DNA of 64,000 nt from Pisaster brevispinus. Lineage: Eukaryota; Echinodermata; Asteroidea; Forcipulatida; Asteriidae. Both the position numbers and the translations under genes were made by a program. Numbering within the stretch: the stretch's first letter is position 1; each line of letters starts with the position of its first letter. The notes under the pieces were generated by a model. It was not told where the DNA came from. It was given only the letters and a program-made list of their open reading frames with translations, and made no database searches. Shown one piece after another: positions 22,734-35,000 of this stretch. The stretch is from contig JAMKCF010000001.1 of the NCBI GenBank assembly GCA_023634235.1, positions 5,272,758 to 5,336,757 on the forward strand, given 5' to 3'.

Positions 22734-24005
22734 GTACTGTTGCATTCCCCGTCTGAACGGGTAGGTGAGGGTTGTCACTTCACACGGGGAATAACAATAA
22801 AATAATGTTCGGTTAAGGGGGACTCTGTCTTTGGTTGGACAATCACATATGGTACTGGTTTATTTTCATTCTCACTTATAGTTATTACAGACAAGTCAGA
22901 TATGCATGTACATTGGTTGGGGTGGTTTGCTCATTAAGGGTTTCCACCACTATGACTATAACATTACTACACTGAGCCGGAAGGGGCCTGTTGTCTTACG
23001 TGGTAGCTACTACTAGCAACATGGCTTATCTCGTACGCTAACTCGGTATAAGGGCATGGGGACGGCAGGTGGGCCATCCACTATGCAGGGCGAGGCACAG
23101 CTATACCGAGGGGTTCATGGATACGTCCATGGTAGGCAAGGGGTTGCCACACCACGTTTCACGGGTAAGCCTGGTGGGGCCAGAGCTCACAGCGGTCGGG
23201 TATCAAATGGCCAACGAGACTGCACCATTGATTGAACGAGCGACGGTTATACAACGCCTACGACTGCACCATTGTATATAGCGTACGAGACGGGACCATG
23301 TGCTTCAACGAGAGACGGAACCCACCGGTAATGCTACCAAGAATAAAGGGGTATGCTTTTCCTGCATAGCATATGGGTGTATCGGATCGGAGAGACAACA
23401 GGAACAACCTTCGGGTCAGGCAGCTCTCCCTCGACTGGCCTCAAACATGAGTTTATATAGACGTTAAATAAATAAAACATTAGCTAGGATTGGGGTCTTA
23501 GCCAATGGGAACTTTGGCTTCCACGCCCTATGGTAGGGACGTGTGCAAAAGCAGGTTACACAACAAGACCTTGTTCCATATAAGGACTGAGTATCGGACC
23601 ACGAAGAAGAGTGACTGCTTAGGAATGAAGGGGCGTGTTCAGGGGTTAAGCTCTCACTTGGGAAGCTAAGCTATGGGGCTCGAAGCAGTGGGTTGTTCAT
23701 GGGATCCCAGCACATGGAACACGGCTAGCGGCAAGGCGGCCAGTCACCGGTGGTCAGTGGCCGTGCTTCACCCACGAACTGTGTTCAGTGTGCCGGGTGG
23801 ACTCCGAGAAATGTAACAGTGAAATAGTTAGTCAGCGGACAGCTCTTAGCCCACGTGGAAGCTGGGTGTGGCCCGCACGCTCGGCTTTCGCTGGTGTTGA
23901 ATTATGCAAGATTTCGCTGCATATGCAAGAGGGTGGTAGCGCTGGACCCTCGGACAATCCAGGGTCCGTCAGTGGAATATGTACCACGTGAAGAGGGGTG
24001 TTTTG
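22734..24005. mobile_element. GC-richer island, possible inserted element
   Basis: Clearly richer in G and C and in CpG than its surroundings, with no supported exon. The left edge coincides with the point where the FREP flank copies stop matching. It contains AATAAA-like and TATATAAG/TATAAGG-like motifs but no recognisable protein. It could be a solo LTR or a non-autonomous element. No terminal repeats or target duplication were found, so the class is open. Confidence 0.35.
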
Positions 24006-24239
24006 CGACTTTTTCTAATATATTTTTGTCAGTTTAATGAAAAGGTTCATATGATATGAAGGTACGAATGTTGTTGTTGTTTGTTTTGGGGGTTTTTGGC
24101 CGTGCTTAATAAATACAGAGGAATGAAGAATACCTTGGCCACTCTATGTTTAATACAGTCGATTACTCTAAAGCAATGCTTGTTTAAGTTTGTTTAACAT
24201 CAAGTTCAAACATAAAACGTAATCACAAAGCATTCATAG

Positions 24240-24880
24240 ACCCTTGCACCCCACGCTTACGTCATTGGTCTTAGCTGTAACGTAACAAGAACACACAGCC
24301 GTACGGATCCGGTTTGTGGGGTACTGCTGTTGTTGTTCTATTATTCCCTTTTCTAAAGAATTACCTTGTGGGGCCCAATTGTTCCTATTGAAATTACCTT
24401 GTGGGGCCCAATTGTTCCTATTGAAATTACCTTGTGGGGTCCATTGTTCCATTGTTGTCAGGACCCCACAAATGCCCTTCCGTGTGTCCATCCGTACGCG
24501 CACAATATCCCCGGCTACACACAAAAAAGGTGTGACGTCACTGATTGTCAGACATTCATAGACGTGTGTGTGGGTTGTTGTTATTAACCTGAGCAATCAA
24601 AAGATAAAGTATCTCACCAAAAAAAATCACCAAAGTCCATTATGTTAACATTCTTGACAATAGCTACTAAATTAAATAAAGGGTGGCTAAATAGAAACAA
24701 TTTTAATTTATAATTTTTATTATACTAAACTAATGATAGTTCCATGTACAAATTCTCATAAATGGGCTGCAGCGGATAATGGTGATTTTTTAATTTTGCT
24801 TATTATTATTATATTGTTTTATGTATATTCCACAGATGATTGAGAAAGACTCACGATGACTCTCACGCCGAACTGAAAAA
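24240..24880 (-). mobile_element. LINE 3' tail, copy 2, with 3-unit minisatellite
   Basis: Same blocks as 24881-25340, ending in GACTCTCACGCCGAACTG, which is also the junction to reverse-transcriptase debris in the neighbouring copy. Near its far end TTACCTTGTGGGGCCCAATT is repeated three times at a ~31 bp period (24361-24440). Confidence 0.5.
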
Positions 24881-25960
24881 AATACACCCCATGCTCACGT
24901 CATTAGTCTTAGCTGTAACGTCACAAGAACATCCGTACGAGCACAACATCCCCGGCTACACAAAAAAAGGTGTGACGTCATTGTCCGACACTTTTAGAGA
25001 CGGGCGTGTGGGTTGTTGTTATAAACCTGAATAATCAAAATCCAATGTGTTATACCAGTAATTTAAATGTTAACGTTCTTGACAATAACTAAAATATATA
25101 TATAATGGGTGGCTTAACAGACAACATTTTAACTTAGAATTTGTATTAATTAAACTAATGATAGTTCCATGTACAAATTTGAGTTGTTTAGCCTTACGTT
25201 GGTTGCTGCCCCGTGTCCATGGTATATTTGTTTTTAATCTATATATTTGTTGTTGCCACTTTGCTACACTCATCTCGTAATGGGCTGCAGTGGATAATGA
25301 TGATTTTTTTATTTTTTTTTTATGTTTTGTTATGTATACTTCAATTATAGTTTAGATAGACTCAAGATGACTCTCACACCGAACTGAAAAAGTGTCTGGT
25401 CAAAGATTGTCTGATTTCTCGGGTGTCTTGATCCCAACGATAGTCTCATGGAGAGAATTCCAAAGTCGCGTGTAGTTTGGTGTGAAGGATCGCTGATGAC
25501 TTGCAGTTCTGGATACTACCTGTATGAATGTCCTGGGATGATAATGTACAGAGCTACGCGTCGATCTTGTGCGTTGATGAAAGCCATGTTTTAGGATTGG
25601 GGTGCTTGCAAGGATGGGACTTCTTCCATGAGCTGTCTGTGCCCAATTTCATAAAGCTGCTTAAGCAGAAAATATTGCTTAATATATTTCTGCTAAGCAA
25701 AACTAAGCAGGATACCAGTTACATTTTGTACATGATAAATGGTAATTTAGCTGGTAACCTTATTTTGGTAATCATAATTTTGTTGTGCTCAGCAACTTGT
25801 TATGCCTAAGCAGCTCTATGAAATTGGGCCCTGGTGTATGATGGACAGACCAGCAACGTCACGTCGGAGTTGCAGAGGCGCCAGGGGAATGTCAGCGAAC
25901 ATTCTGTGACATTTCCTCTGCAGTGAGTCGAGGGAGCGTAGAACGTACAGGGGGCGCTAT
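24881..25960 (-). pseudogene. LINE reverse-transcriptase C-terminal relic with nested MITE
   Basis: On the minus strand, ~25960-25835 reads LDSLQRKCHRMFADIPL then LRRDVAGLSIIHQ, and after an interruption ~25510-25380 reads RSFTPNYTRLWNSLHETIV. These resemble the RRDV-x-x-L and RLWNSL motifs at the end of many non-LTR retrotransposon reverse transcriptases. Stops and frameshifts break the frame, and the MITE at 25641-25831 splits it. The 3' untranslated part lies at 24881-25340. The exact clade cannot be named. Confidence 0.6.
25641..25831. mobile_element. MITE with GGGCCCAATTTCATA ends
   Basis: GCCCAATTTCATAAAGCTGC at the left faces GCAGCTCTATGAAATTGGGC at the right, with GCTTAAGCAGAAA motifs inside. 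It is inserted into the LINE relic. The family recurs complete at 47868-48012 and in pieces at 29660, 46927 and 60725. Confidence 0.8.
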
Positions 25961-26254
25961 TTCATACCGGTGATGCATACTCCGTCTCATCATGTGTTGA
26001 AGTTAGTACGCAGCAACACCCTTATTAACAGTCGTAGCCCTAGTGGACCGGTCCACTGTTTTTATCCGCAAGGATAAAGACAGGCACTGGTTTTACAGAA
26101 CCAATGATTTCATTGGATAAACGTGCAGTGACGTAAGCTTTCTGTCTTGTGATTGGTCTACTCCGAAGTAATGTGTTGTCAGCAACACCATCAGCAGAAA
26201 CCTTTCGATCGTCTGCTGTGCACGCGAGTACATAATGCTTGCATGTAATGTTGT

Positions 26255-26260
26255 TTTATT
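26255..26260 (-). terminator. Candidate poly(A) signal of the DGLUCY-like gene
   Basis: AATAAA on the minus strand, ~207 nt past the stop codon at 26467. It is the nearest such hexamer I found, and there is no other support. Confidence 0.35.
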
Positions 26261-26466
26261 TGCAATGTAATGTGTGTGTATACTACAAATCTCTGCCGTG
26301 TGAGAGGATGCCAAGCAGTTGCTCAAGGCTGGTATCTGGCGTTATTCAAGAGCCTCGAAGTGTGACGTCAGGTGCTCAGGCTATAGCCGTACTGTAACCA
26401 CAAATTGGGATCCGCCCTCTATACAATGTCTTTAAGTTGGTCTGATTTCTGACCCACAAATGAGCC

Positions 26467-26595
26467 TTAGTGGATAATGTTGAGTAGTTGCTTCAGCTTG
26501 CTCACATTGATTTCACTGAGCGACAGACTACTGGCTTCCGATTCTTTCACTCCGTTCATCTCAAGGTTGTTGAAGATTTGAGAAATTCGATTTTC
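26467..26595 (-). CDS. DGLUCY: DGLUCY-like coding exon 10 (last)
   Basis: It encodes ENRISQIFNNLEMNGVKESE and ends KLKQLLNIIH then TAA. It fits the position of the family's C-terminal helix, but the usual VDGLP motif is not there. Acceptor TTTTTACAG, phase 0, matches exon 9. Confidence 0.78.
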   Translation of the reverse strand, partial: ENRISQIFNNLEMNGVKESEASSLSLSEINVSKLKQLLNIIH

Positions 26596-29500
26596 CTGTA
26601 AAAATTATTCAAAAATTCGCTTTAACTTTCAACAAGAACAGTAACTACTGCAACAACAACAATAGCAACAACAACCTATACAATCAAATGGATGAGTTCT
26701 ATTTGGGGTGCACAGAAATAATCTGTACTACATTTGTGTGATGTGTACATGCATTCACCACATGATATCATATTGAAGTATGGCATAGTTTATCTATCAT
26801 TAAAAAGCACAGTGGATAAATTGTAATTGCCAAATAGCAAGAGGGTTGATTGTGTACGAATTCACCACATGATATCAAATTGCAGGCTAGTATAGTTTAT
26901 ATATCATTCAAAAGTAGCGGATGATATTGAATGTTATGACCGTAACGGGGTTGAGAGTATACTGTGTAGCCGCATTCATCACACGACATCGTACTGCAGA
27001 TTTTTAATGTCATAGTGCATCTTTCATTCAAAACTAATGTGGATGTTATTAAAATGGTCAGGTGTTGGATGGTTCATTGTGTACTGTGTTGATGCATTCA
27101 TCACTAGACACCACAATGCAGATTTAGCATATAGTGTATCTTTCATTTAATTATACTGAGTATGGTATTGAATGGTCCGACAGTAGGAGGGTTGACTGTG
27201 TCCTATGTAAATGCAATCATCACATGATGCCAACACATTGATTTTGACTCTGATTCTGACTAAGATTCGAATCGTTTCCAGGTCAAAATGTCCCACTGGA
27301 CCCGAAACCGGGGTGAATTTTGACCCGGGAGTTTTTAGAGTGTTTAAGACCCTTTTCAAAACCAAGGGTTGGGCTTAGGTTCCAGCTTGGGCTCAATCAG
27401 TAATTATGAAAGGCGTGCACTTTCGATACGCGAATCGAACAGACAAGAAGCCGAAGCCCGGCCCTAAACCCGTGGTTTCGAAAACAGTCTATGTGAAACC
27501 CGCATGAATGTATTTGAACCTAGTTAAGTTCTTAAATCTGATTTCGCAATTGAAAAATCAGTTCTTCCTCTTCAATCCGTCAGCAACATCAGGAAATGCC
27601 GAAGAGGAACCTACAGCCAAACTCTAATGCTTGGAGACAACTTCGTTTGAAGTTAAGTTAAAAACTACTGGTAGACTGTTCGCTGTTACATCACAGAACG
27701 TGTTTTACATATGAGGAAAGTAGAGTTCTTAAATCGAACATATCTGTTTTATAACATGTGAATTAGTGAAAACAATTAAATCAATTATTTAAACAACTAA
27801 ATTATGTCTCTTCGTGAAATCTGTACAAACGTGGTGTGGGTGCAGCGCATCGCGTGTAAACATTTTGGCTGTTCGTGAAAAGGCAAAAGCCAGAATACTC
27901 ATGGTTGGCACTCTGCCAGCACGAAGTGACAAACAGGTTGTTGGCACTTCGTGAAAACGCAGTTCCAGATTAGGGCATTTGCCTTTCATCAACTTAGCAT
28001 ATTATTATTAAGCACTCAATGATTTTGAGGCCAATTACTTCGTAAATTGGATACTTATCAACTAAATCAAAACCACCAAAAAGTCAGAACGAGTTTTCTT
28101 ATAGATTTGTCATGTTTTGACCCTTCGTTATGTTGCTGACGACTTGTTGAGCATACGTTATTGCTATTGTCCGTATCGTTTTGGATGTGTAAGACGCTCT
28201 GACGTCAGGATACGTCATGATGACGCATGCAACAAAATGCTTTACCTTATCAATGTCCGGTAGTGCAGCCTGAAACATTTCCAGTTCCTTGTCGGTGGGC
28301 GGGAACCCGATGGCACGTCGTCTGTACCGATCATGGATGGGGCACACCCAGAGTTGATAGAGGGCGACTGCCAAGGCGTAGCCTCCCCATCCAGCCGTTC
28401 CAGTCGTCTTGATACGAAAGTCATAGGAGGATGCATCCCGTGCATACATATCGGCCGCGTCTTCAACATTGCTGATAACTGTTAGATTAGGGGAGAGGTA
28501 ATCATGGCAATGATTACTCCATTAAACTTCAATTATGTTTTATGATGTTACCTTTAAAGGGACAGATTGCCTTCGTATTGCTCACTTTGGGAAATAAACA
28601 TATGTTTGTTTGGAATTGAATATGGCTGGAAAGATATTAGGCGATTATATTTTAAAAGAAGAGTATACATGTAATGATTCACATAAACATCTCTTAAAAA
28701 TGTGTGTTTTGTCTTTAATCTAATGACAGAACACAGTCCACTATTTTGTGGAACAACATTTTTGACTCCAGAAAAATGGCGAACCGTATGTTCCCCTGGC
28801 GGGTTGAATTACATGAGGCAAATTTATATTTCTTTGTGTTTTGTTTGTTTGTTGGTGTTTTTTTTTTTTTTTTTTTTTTTGTCACCGCTGATTCGAACCG
28901 GTGTCCTAGAGGTGGAAGGTGAGGAAAGCTACCACTACGCGACTCCTTTGCCACAAGCTTGTTTTACATGAATGTGAAGTCACTTATCCAGGTGGACTCA
29001 GTTGAACTCAGTAATGAACAACTCTTATTATCGGAAACTTCTCGAACATAACAAGTTTTTGCATATTAATATTAGTAACTCCAAGGATAATCAAACATTG
29101 ACTTGGGAAGCTTGTTCTGCAATGGGCACGGGGTTGATTGCAACACCAGGGGAAAGTTAATGGATACGACATCGGCATTTTCACTACTCACCCGTAGTGA
29201 GAATAGTTGACTTGTCTTTAGCAGCCTGGAACAGCCTTTCCGTGCTTCGCAAACACTCCATCTGGTTCCCATCCTTCTCTCCTATATCAATGGCTACGAG
29301 ATGGCCATAGCGTGGGTTGTCTTTCGCACCAGTCTGAAAGAGGAACTTTCTGGCTGTTTCAAGAGTGTCATCTTCTCCCTCCGGTGGGTAGCGAACCACA
29401 GATACGGACTCATCTAATATCCCTGAGAACAGACAAAAAATGCGTTTTCTACTGTGATGAACCACAAACTACAAGTTTTAATAATAGTTTCAACTGTGTG

Positions 29501-32060
29501 ATGCAAGGCATTGTAAAGTGGGCGGGTCTAAAGTCAACTACTAGGATTTGATTGGTTAAACCATGAACGATGCTAAACATCGTTACTTCACTTGTATCAG
29601 GGATGTTTGTGGATTAAAGGCAGGGCTGGTGACATGAGAATTGTTGCTTCACTTCTTCATCAGGGTCCAATTTCATTGAGCTGCCTAACGGCTGATTGTG
29701 TGTTTACTGTGTGAGTTTTCATTTCATAGCGCTGCTAACCGTAAGCACACGAAAAGGCATGCTAACCTTCCGGTGCTTACTGTATGAAAAAGAATGACGT
29801 AACAATGCAAAACCATGGTGAACGCGCAATATGGCTGCCTAATTGCCTTTCTAACCTGTGAAATACGCTTACGTTTAACCCTGCGTAACACCATCAAAAA
29901 AATCACACCATTTCGCCCTGCCTTACTTGTTGAGTAACAGTTCGATTTTAGTGTGTAATACATTTCTGTGAAGAACCAAATCACTTTTATATCACCCAAA
30001 GCATTAGATATAGACCCTTTTGACTAAATAAAATCAATTCAAGCAAAATTGTAATTTGAGATGAGCCCACAAGTCTCTTTCTGCTCAATCAACCATTTCT
30101 TTGAATAACGCCCTTTGTTTACACAACTTAGCAAGGCTGAAAAGAGGTTGGAAAGATGTTTACAAGCAGAGCCAAATTTTTAACCCCACAAATTGGTGGG
30201 CCCTGCTAGTTCACAAAGTAAAAGGAAAACCACACAATTGAAAGGCATATTTCTGTGGATCATTTTCTTCTTTTAAGCAACGCCATGAAATCAGCCCCTG
30301 GTGGTACAAAAAATAAAGAAATCTAACTAATCGCATATGTATTTTGTTGATTGTGTGATTCCTGTTAGTTGGGACAGGGTTGTGTTCCACTGTGATTCGC
30401 ACCAAACTAGCAAGAATGACCGGGTTCACTAAACAATAAGTAAGGTTTGGTTTGACTAATGAAAGCAGCTGGAATATTGAACGGAGTGGATTGGCCTAAA
30501 GAGCGGGGACCTGCCCCCGTTTCCTGGCACAGTCTAACAGCTATTTGCGTCTCGACACTTTGTAGTTCTCTATACGAAAAGTCCAGTTACTTTCATTTCT
30601 TATCAACCAAAAGGGATTAAACTACTTTATGTTAAAAGTACATACTTTTCTCTACCAGTTGTTCCAGAATTTTGACCTGTTCCTTGTACTGCGTCTGGTT
30701 GGCCAATAAGTTCACTCTTTTTCCGAGGGCTCGGAGCATTATTGCCAAGGCAAAGACACCTGAGCATCCATTGGTTGCCTCTCGGTTCATGGTCCTCGGG
30801 AGTACGGTTGTTATGGCAACAGAAGATGCATGAGAGATGGCAAGAGACGACTTCAATAGATCATTGTTGCCTTCAAGAACCAAAATAATCGTGGCTTTAG
30901 AAATTGATAAAAATTGGCTTTTGTGGAGATGTAGGCAGACAAAGGGGAAGTAGAGGGAAGGAGCGGTTTAACCACAAAAAGCAATTACTTATTGAATGAA
31001 ACAAACTAAGAAGTGGGATATCTGTGGCGAAAGGAGACAAAAGTTGTTAGTCATTTCTTTCTTGGATGTTCAAACCATGGGGTGTAATGGTCTGGAGGCG
31101 CCTTATCCATAGTTTCTCCCTACGCAGACAAAACGGTATCTCTATAGTAACCTAGTGCCTCAATTCCCTGTAAAAACATTTCAAAAAAATTCAACACACT
31201 ACCTGTGCGGTGGCAAAATGTATCATTTACACTTACTTATTTTTATAATTTTGTTTTTTACTTACCCGAAGAGGAACTGGTAGCAATAAGTCCTTCTAAC
31301 TTGTTGATTTTTTGCACTATAGCCTCGCTTGTAACACTTGCCCAGTAAGGCTCGTCATAGAGGGTTACGACCATTGGTAAGCTGGCTGGCGAGACATCTT
31401 GGCTACTTTTTGTGCTGGCGACTGGCGTATCGGTGATGTAGAGACCCACTGCGTCGCTGAATGCCACGGGTGCCGGGTTTCCTGAATTACAGTCAGGGAC
31501 AATTAAGTTTTGTTTTGGTTTTTGGGGTGTTTTTTCCCAAACACAACGAGCAATGTTTTTAGCAACGTCAGTCTCGAGTAGGCCTAACGATGGCCCTTTT
31601 CGAAAGCACAACTTCTGTTTAGGGTTCGTCAGTAATTAAACAAAAGTGCACTTTATGTACGTCCTACAAACAGGCAGTGCAAAAGCTGGAGCTGGAACTA
31701 ACTCGTGGTAAAGTAAGATTTGAAGCTGGGTATGGCGGTGAAAGTCAGACAGTATACATTTAACCATTGCCGACCGGAGACAGCTTTGTCACAATCTCAG
31801 AAGACTCGAAGCTTCAAACAGTGGGTTCTTTTCACCTTGAAGACGAACGGAGCGCACAAATCAGAACGTCAAGGCTTACCCTATTAGTCTTGTCCGTCTT
31901 ATCGAAACCACACCTTCTTTCAAGAAAAACGTGGTTGTCTCCCGGAAACTACGGTGGTTTATTATTCCACTTCAAACTTAGCATTTGAGAGAAGCAAAGT
32001 ATCGCAAAACACCTATACACACTTTCCGATTATTAAACGCAAGACACACTAATCTGTTTT

Positions 32061-32097
<37 letters not shown>

Positions 32098-35000
32098 TCT
32101 CTTCTAATTACTTACGGAGAGATTGGAGGGACTCAGGCCCAGTGATCCCACAAGCCCAGAACACCGGCACATCCCCCTCATGAAACCTGACTGGCACCAG
32201 GTAAGCCGGCTTCGACAAGTCGTCTACCCCCACGAGCTCTAAAATCATAATAATAAAGCACTAATTGGAGTTCTAAATATAGGTTTTCCCGGCCAATTTC
32301 AGCAAAATTCATTCAATTTCAAAAGCATTCACATGGTTTTTACACGCTTTTCCCCAAATCCAGTCAAACTAGGGTTTCTTTTTAGCAAATAAAAAATTCA
32401 TTTTGAATGAACACATGACTTAGATATGTGGAATAGTCCAGTCTACGATATCAAGGACTTTCATTCCCTAGGGGAGTAGACTTTGGACAAACAGTGAAAC
32501 AAATGCTATGACTTAATGATACCAGCTCTCACTTAAAAAGGAAGAGAAACTGCGCAAATAAATGTTGTGATGTACTCATTTTCCAATGAGAGTCCTCATG
32601 GAAGTTGACAGAAAATAACAAATCTCTAAACCTCACGTAGAAATGGTGTCAATGGGCATTGCATTCAACACCCTTCTAGTTCAAAATGTGTCGACATCTA
32701 AAACATCTGATGACATCATTCTGACATAACTTGGTCTCATCACTTTTGTACGGGTATGTTTTGGTTCATGACTGACTTTTTTAGAGCGAAATTTTAAACA
32801 TGACGTTATTGGATTTCAACAAGTAAAGGATCTTTACATTCCAAGGAGGAATTTGTTCATCAATCAAAAGGTCAAATTCAAGTCCATGTTTATAAAATAT
32901 TATTGAAAGTTGGGAATGAACTAAAACGTCCCCGTACAAAAGTGTAAAGACCCATTTTTCTCTGAATGATGTCATCAGATGTTTTGGGTGTTGACAATTG
33001 TTGCACTCGAAGGGCATTGAATACAATTGCAATTTGCACCATTTGAATTAAAGATTGGAGACTTGTACCGTTTCCTCACTCCCATTAGGACTTTATCTTT
33101 TGGAAAGTGAGTACATCACACATTTGATTCGGTCATTTCCCTTCCTTTTTAGGATTTTAAAGTCTTCATGTACTTCCCTCAGATATATTATTCATGCCTA
33201 ATTGGTTTACATTGCTGGTCGATTCTGAGTATCCAGTGTTATTACCAGCAAGACTTAGAAATGAACAAAACAAATAGAAGGATAAGAACCCAGAAACGGT
33301 GAATTATACCTGGATTTCCCATGTGCACGGGTGCACCATGCGCAGACGTGAGGGGATGCGTAGCTCGGAACGCAGTCTGCACCTGCTCACGAGGTATGGG
33401 CCGCATTGACGTTATCATCTGCGCGCTGAACGGACCTACAGGGTGACACGTGACGTTCAGCTAGCAAATCATCAACAAGTGAAGTTTAGTTTACAGTTTA
33501 AAAGTCAAAACACATTTGAAAGAATGAAACATTCATGAATAATGTTCATAATTTAAACAAGTCTCACTGTTTGAGGCTTATCTGTCATGACGTCATTGAA
33601 GAAAGTTCACACGCTTTCCGGGCGAGTGAGTTAAACGGTGTTTTTGTATCTGGGTTTTGAACACGTTTAATGATTGGTGGATCTGACAAACTAGCCGAAA
33701 ACATTGTTCATGTTTTACGTAATCAACTACATACATGAAATAACACACTTGTAAAAACTTGGGCTTAATCCGTTGTGTGAATCAGGATAATTTATTTTTT
33801 ATTTTTTTTTATTCAGCATAGACCCTTTTACAGATAGACCAGAAATGTGCAGTGAAGGTATGGGAGGAAGTGCATTGTGGGCCAGTTTGCGACAACTTTT
33901 TGTACACAAAACCCATAGACGTGCTATCAGTAAAGGGGTCTATGTAAACACAGTTGTCCGTAGTTTTGGGTGGAACGACCGAAAACAGCCGTTGCAGTTT
34001 CTTATGTTGTCAGATACAGTTTTCTCTCAAAATATATTTTATTTCAGACGATTTTTTTTTTAAAGAGAGTTGGTTCTAGTGTTTGTGAACCTTGTAATCA
34101 GTAAGCTTCCAAACTGCAATTAAACAATTAAGTTTGTATCCTTACCAATCCTGTGTACCATTCAGGACAAAGAAGTTGGGAACAGAGACAATCATGGTCT
34201 TCCACTCTTCTTGTTGAAAATAATATGTATATTAAGGACGCAATTCGTATGTCACACGTTACATACCAAATTAACTTATGGTCTTATTTTTGGTTTAAGA
34301 AAACTACTGGACGAACATTATTGTCTGGACAGGGAAAACACCATTTTTTTTTATTTATTTTTTTTTTTTTTTAGGTTTTTAAATACAGTTTTTTCGAATA
34401 AGACTTCATTTCAAAGGGAAATATTTCACACACAAAATGTTTCTACTTTGAACTTCATAATCAGTCAGCTTCCAGACAAAACACAAACAGTTAAGTTGTT
34501 ATCCTATCAGTCCTGTATAAAAACATTTCACCAAAAGCAAGTAGCTATTCTCTTCATAAAGTTGTGCGTGTTAGGTCAAGACTACCTTTGTGCCCTTGCA
34601 CCCACGCCAACTCACAGGGTATTTCTAACAATGGAACAACGCTACTCCACAATGTTGTTTTGTGGTGTTTTTTTTAGAGCGTTTCTTCAGAAAAGAGAAC
34701 AGTAGCAGGACCCCACATAACGGATCCGTAAAGGTACGTGAACTTACCCTGTACGCACTGACGTCCGACTTTTGCTCAATGTTACGCACTGGAACGCCGG
34801 CTGCCAGCAGAGCCTCCTCAAACGAGAAGCTACACCCTTGGTAGAATGTGACGTAGTCCTTCAGGACGTCGCGGTACTCATTAAGGTTCTCTATTGTCTT
34901 GGCTATTTTACCATCTTCAAAGACGTAGTAAGCTGGCAGGTCCGTGCTGTGCATTGTCATTAAACAAATAAATAACAAAACAATATGTATGATGATTAAA

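Noticed and set aside
22734..24005. Ribosomal DNA or bacterial contamination
   Set aside because: No rRNA motif or bacterial-type gene is seen, and the edges pass into clear host repeats.
28099..28245. DGLUCY exon 9 extending to a stop inside the intron
   Set aside because: Reading through the donor gives a tail with no family resemblance, while a phase-matched last exon with a plausible C-terminus exists at 26467-26595.
33310..33440. Shorter DGLUCY exon 4 starting at GTCCGTTC
   Set aside because: It would need an extra microexon to restore phase, and it drops the NVTCHP segment that the longer exon supplies.
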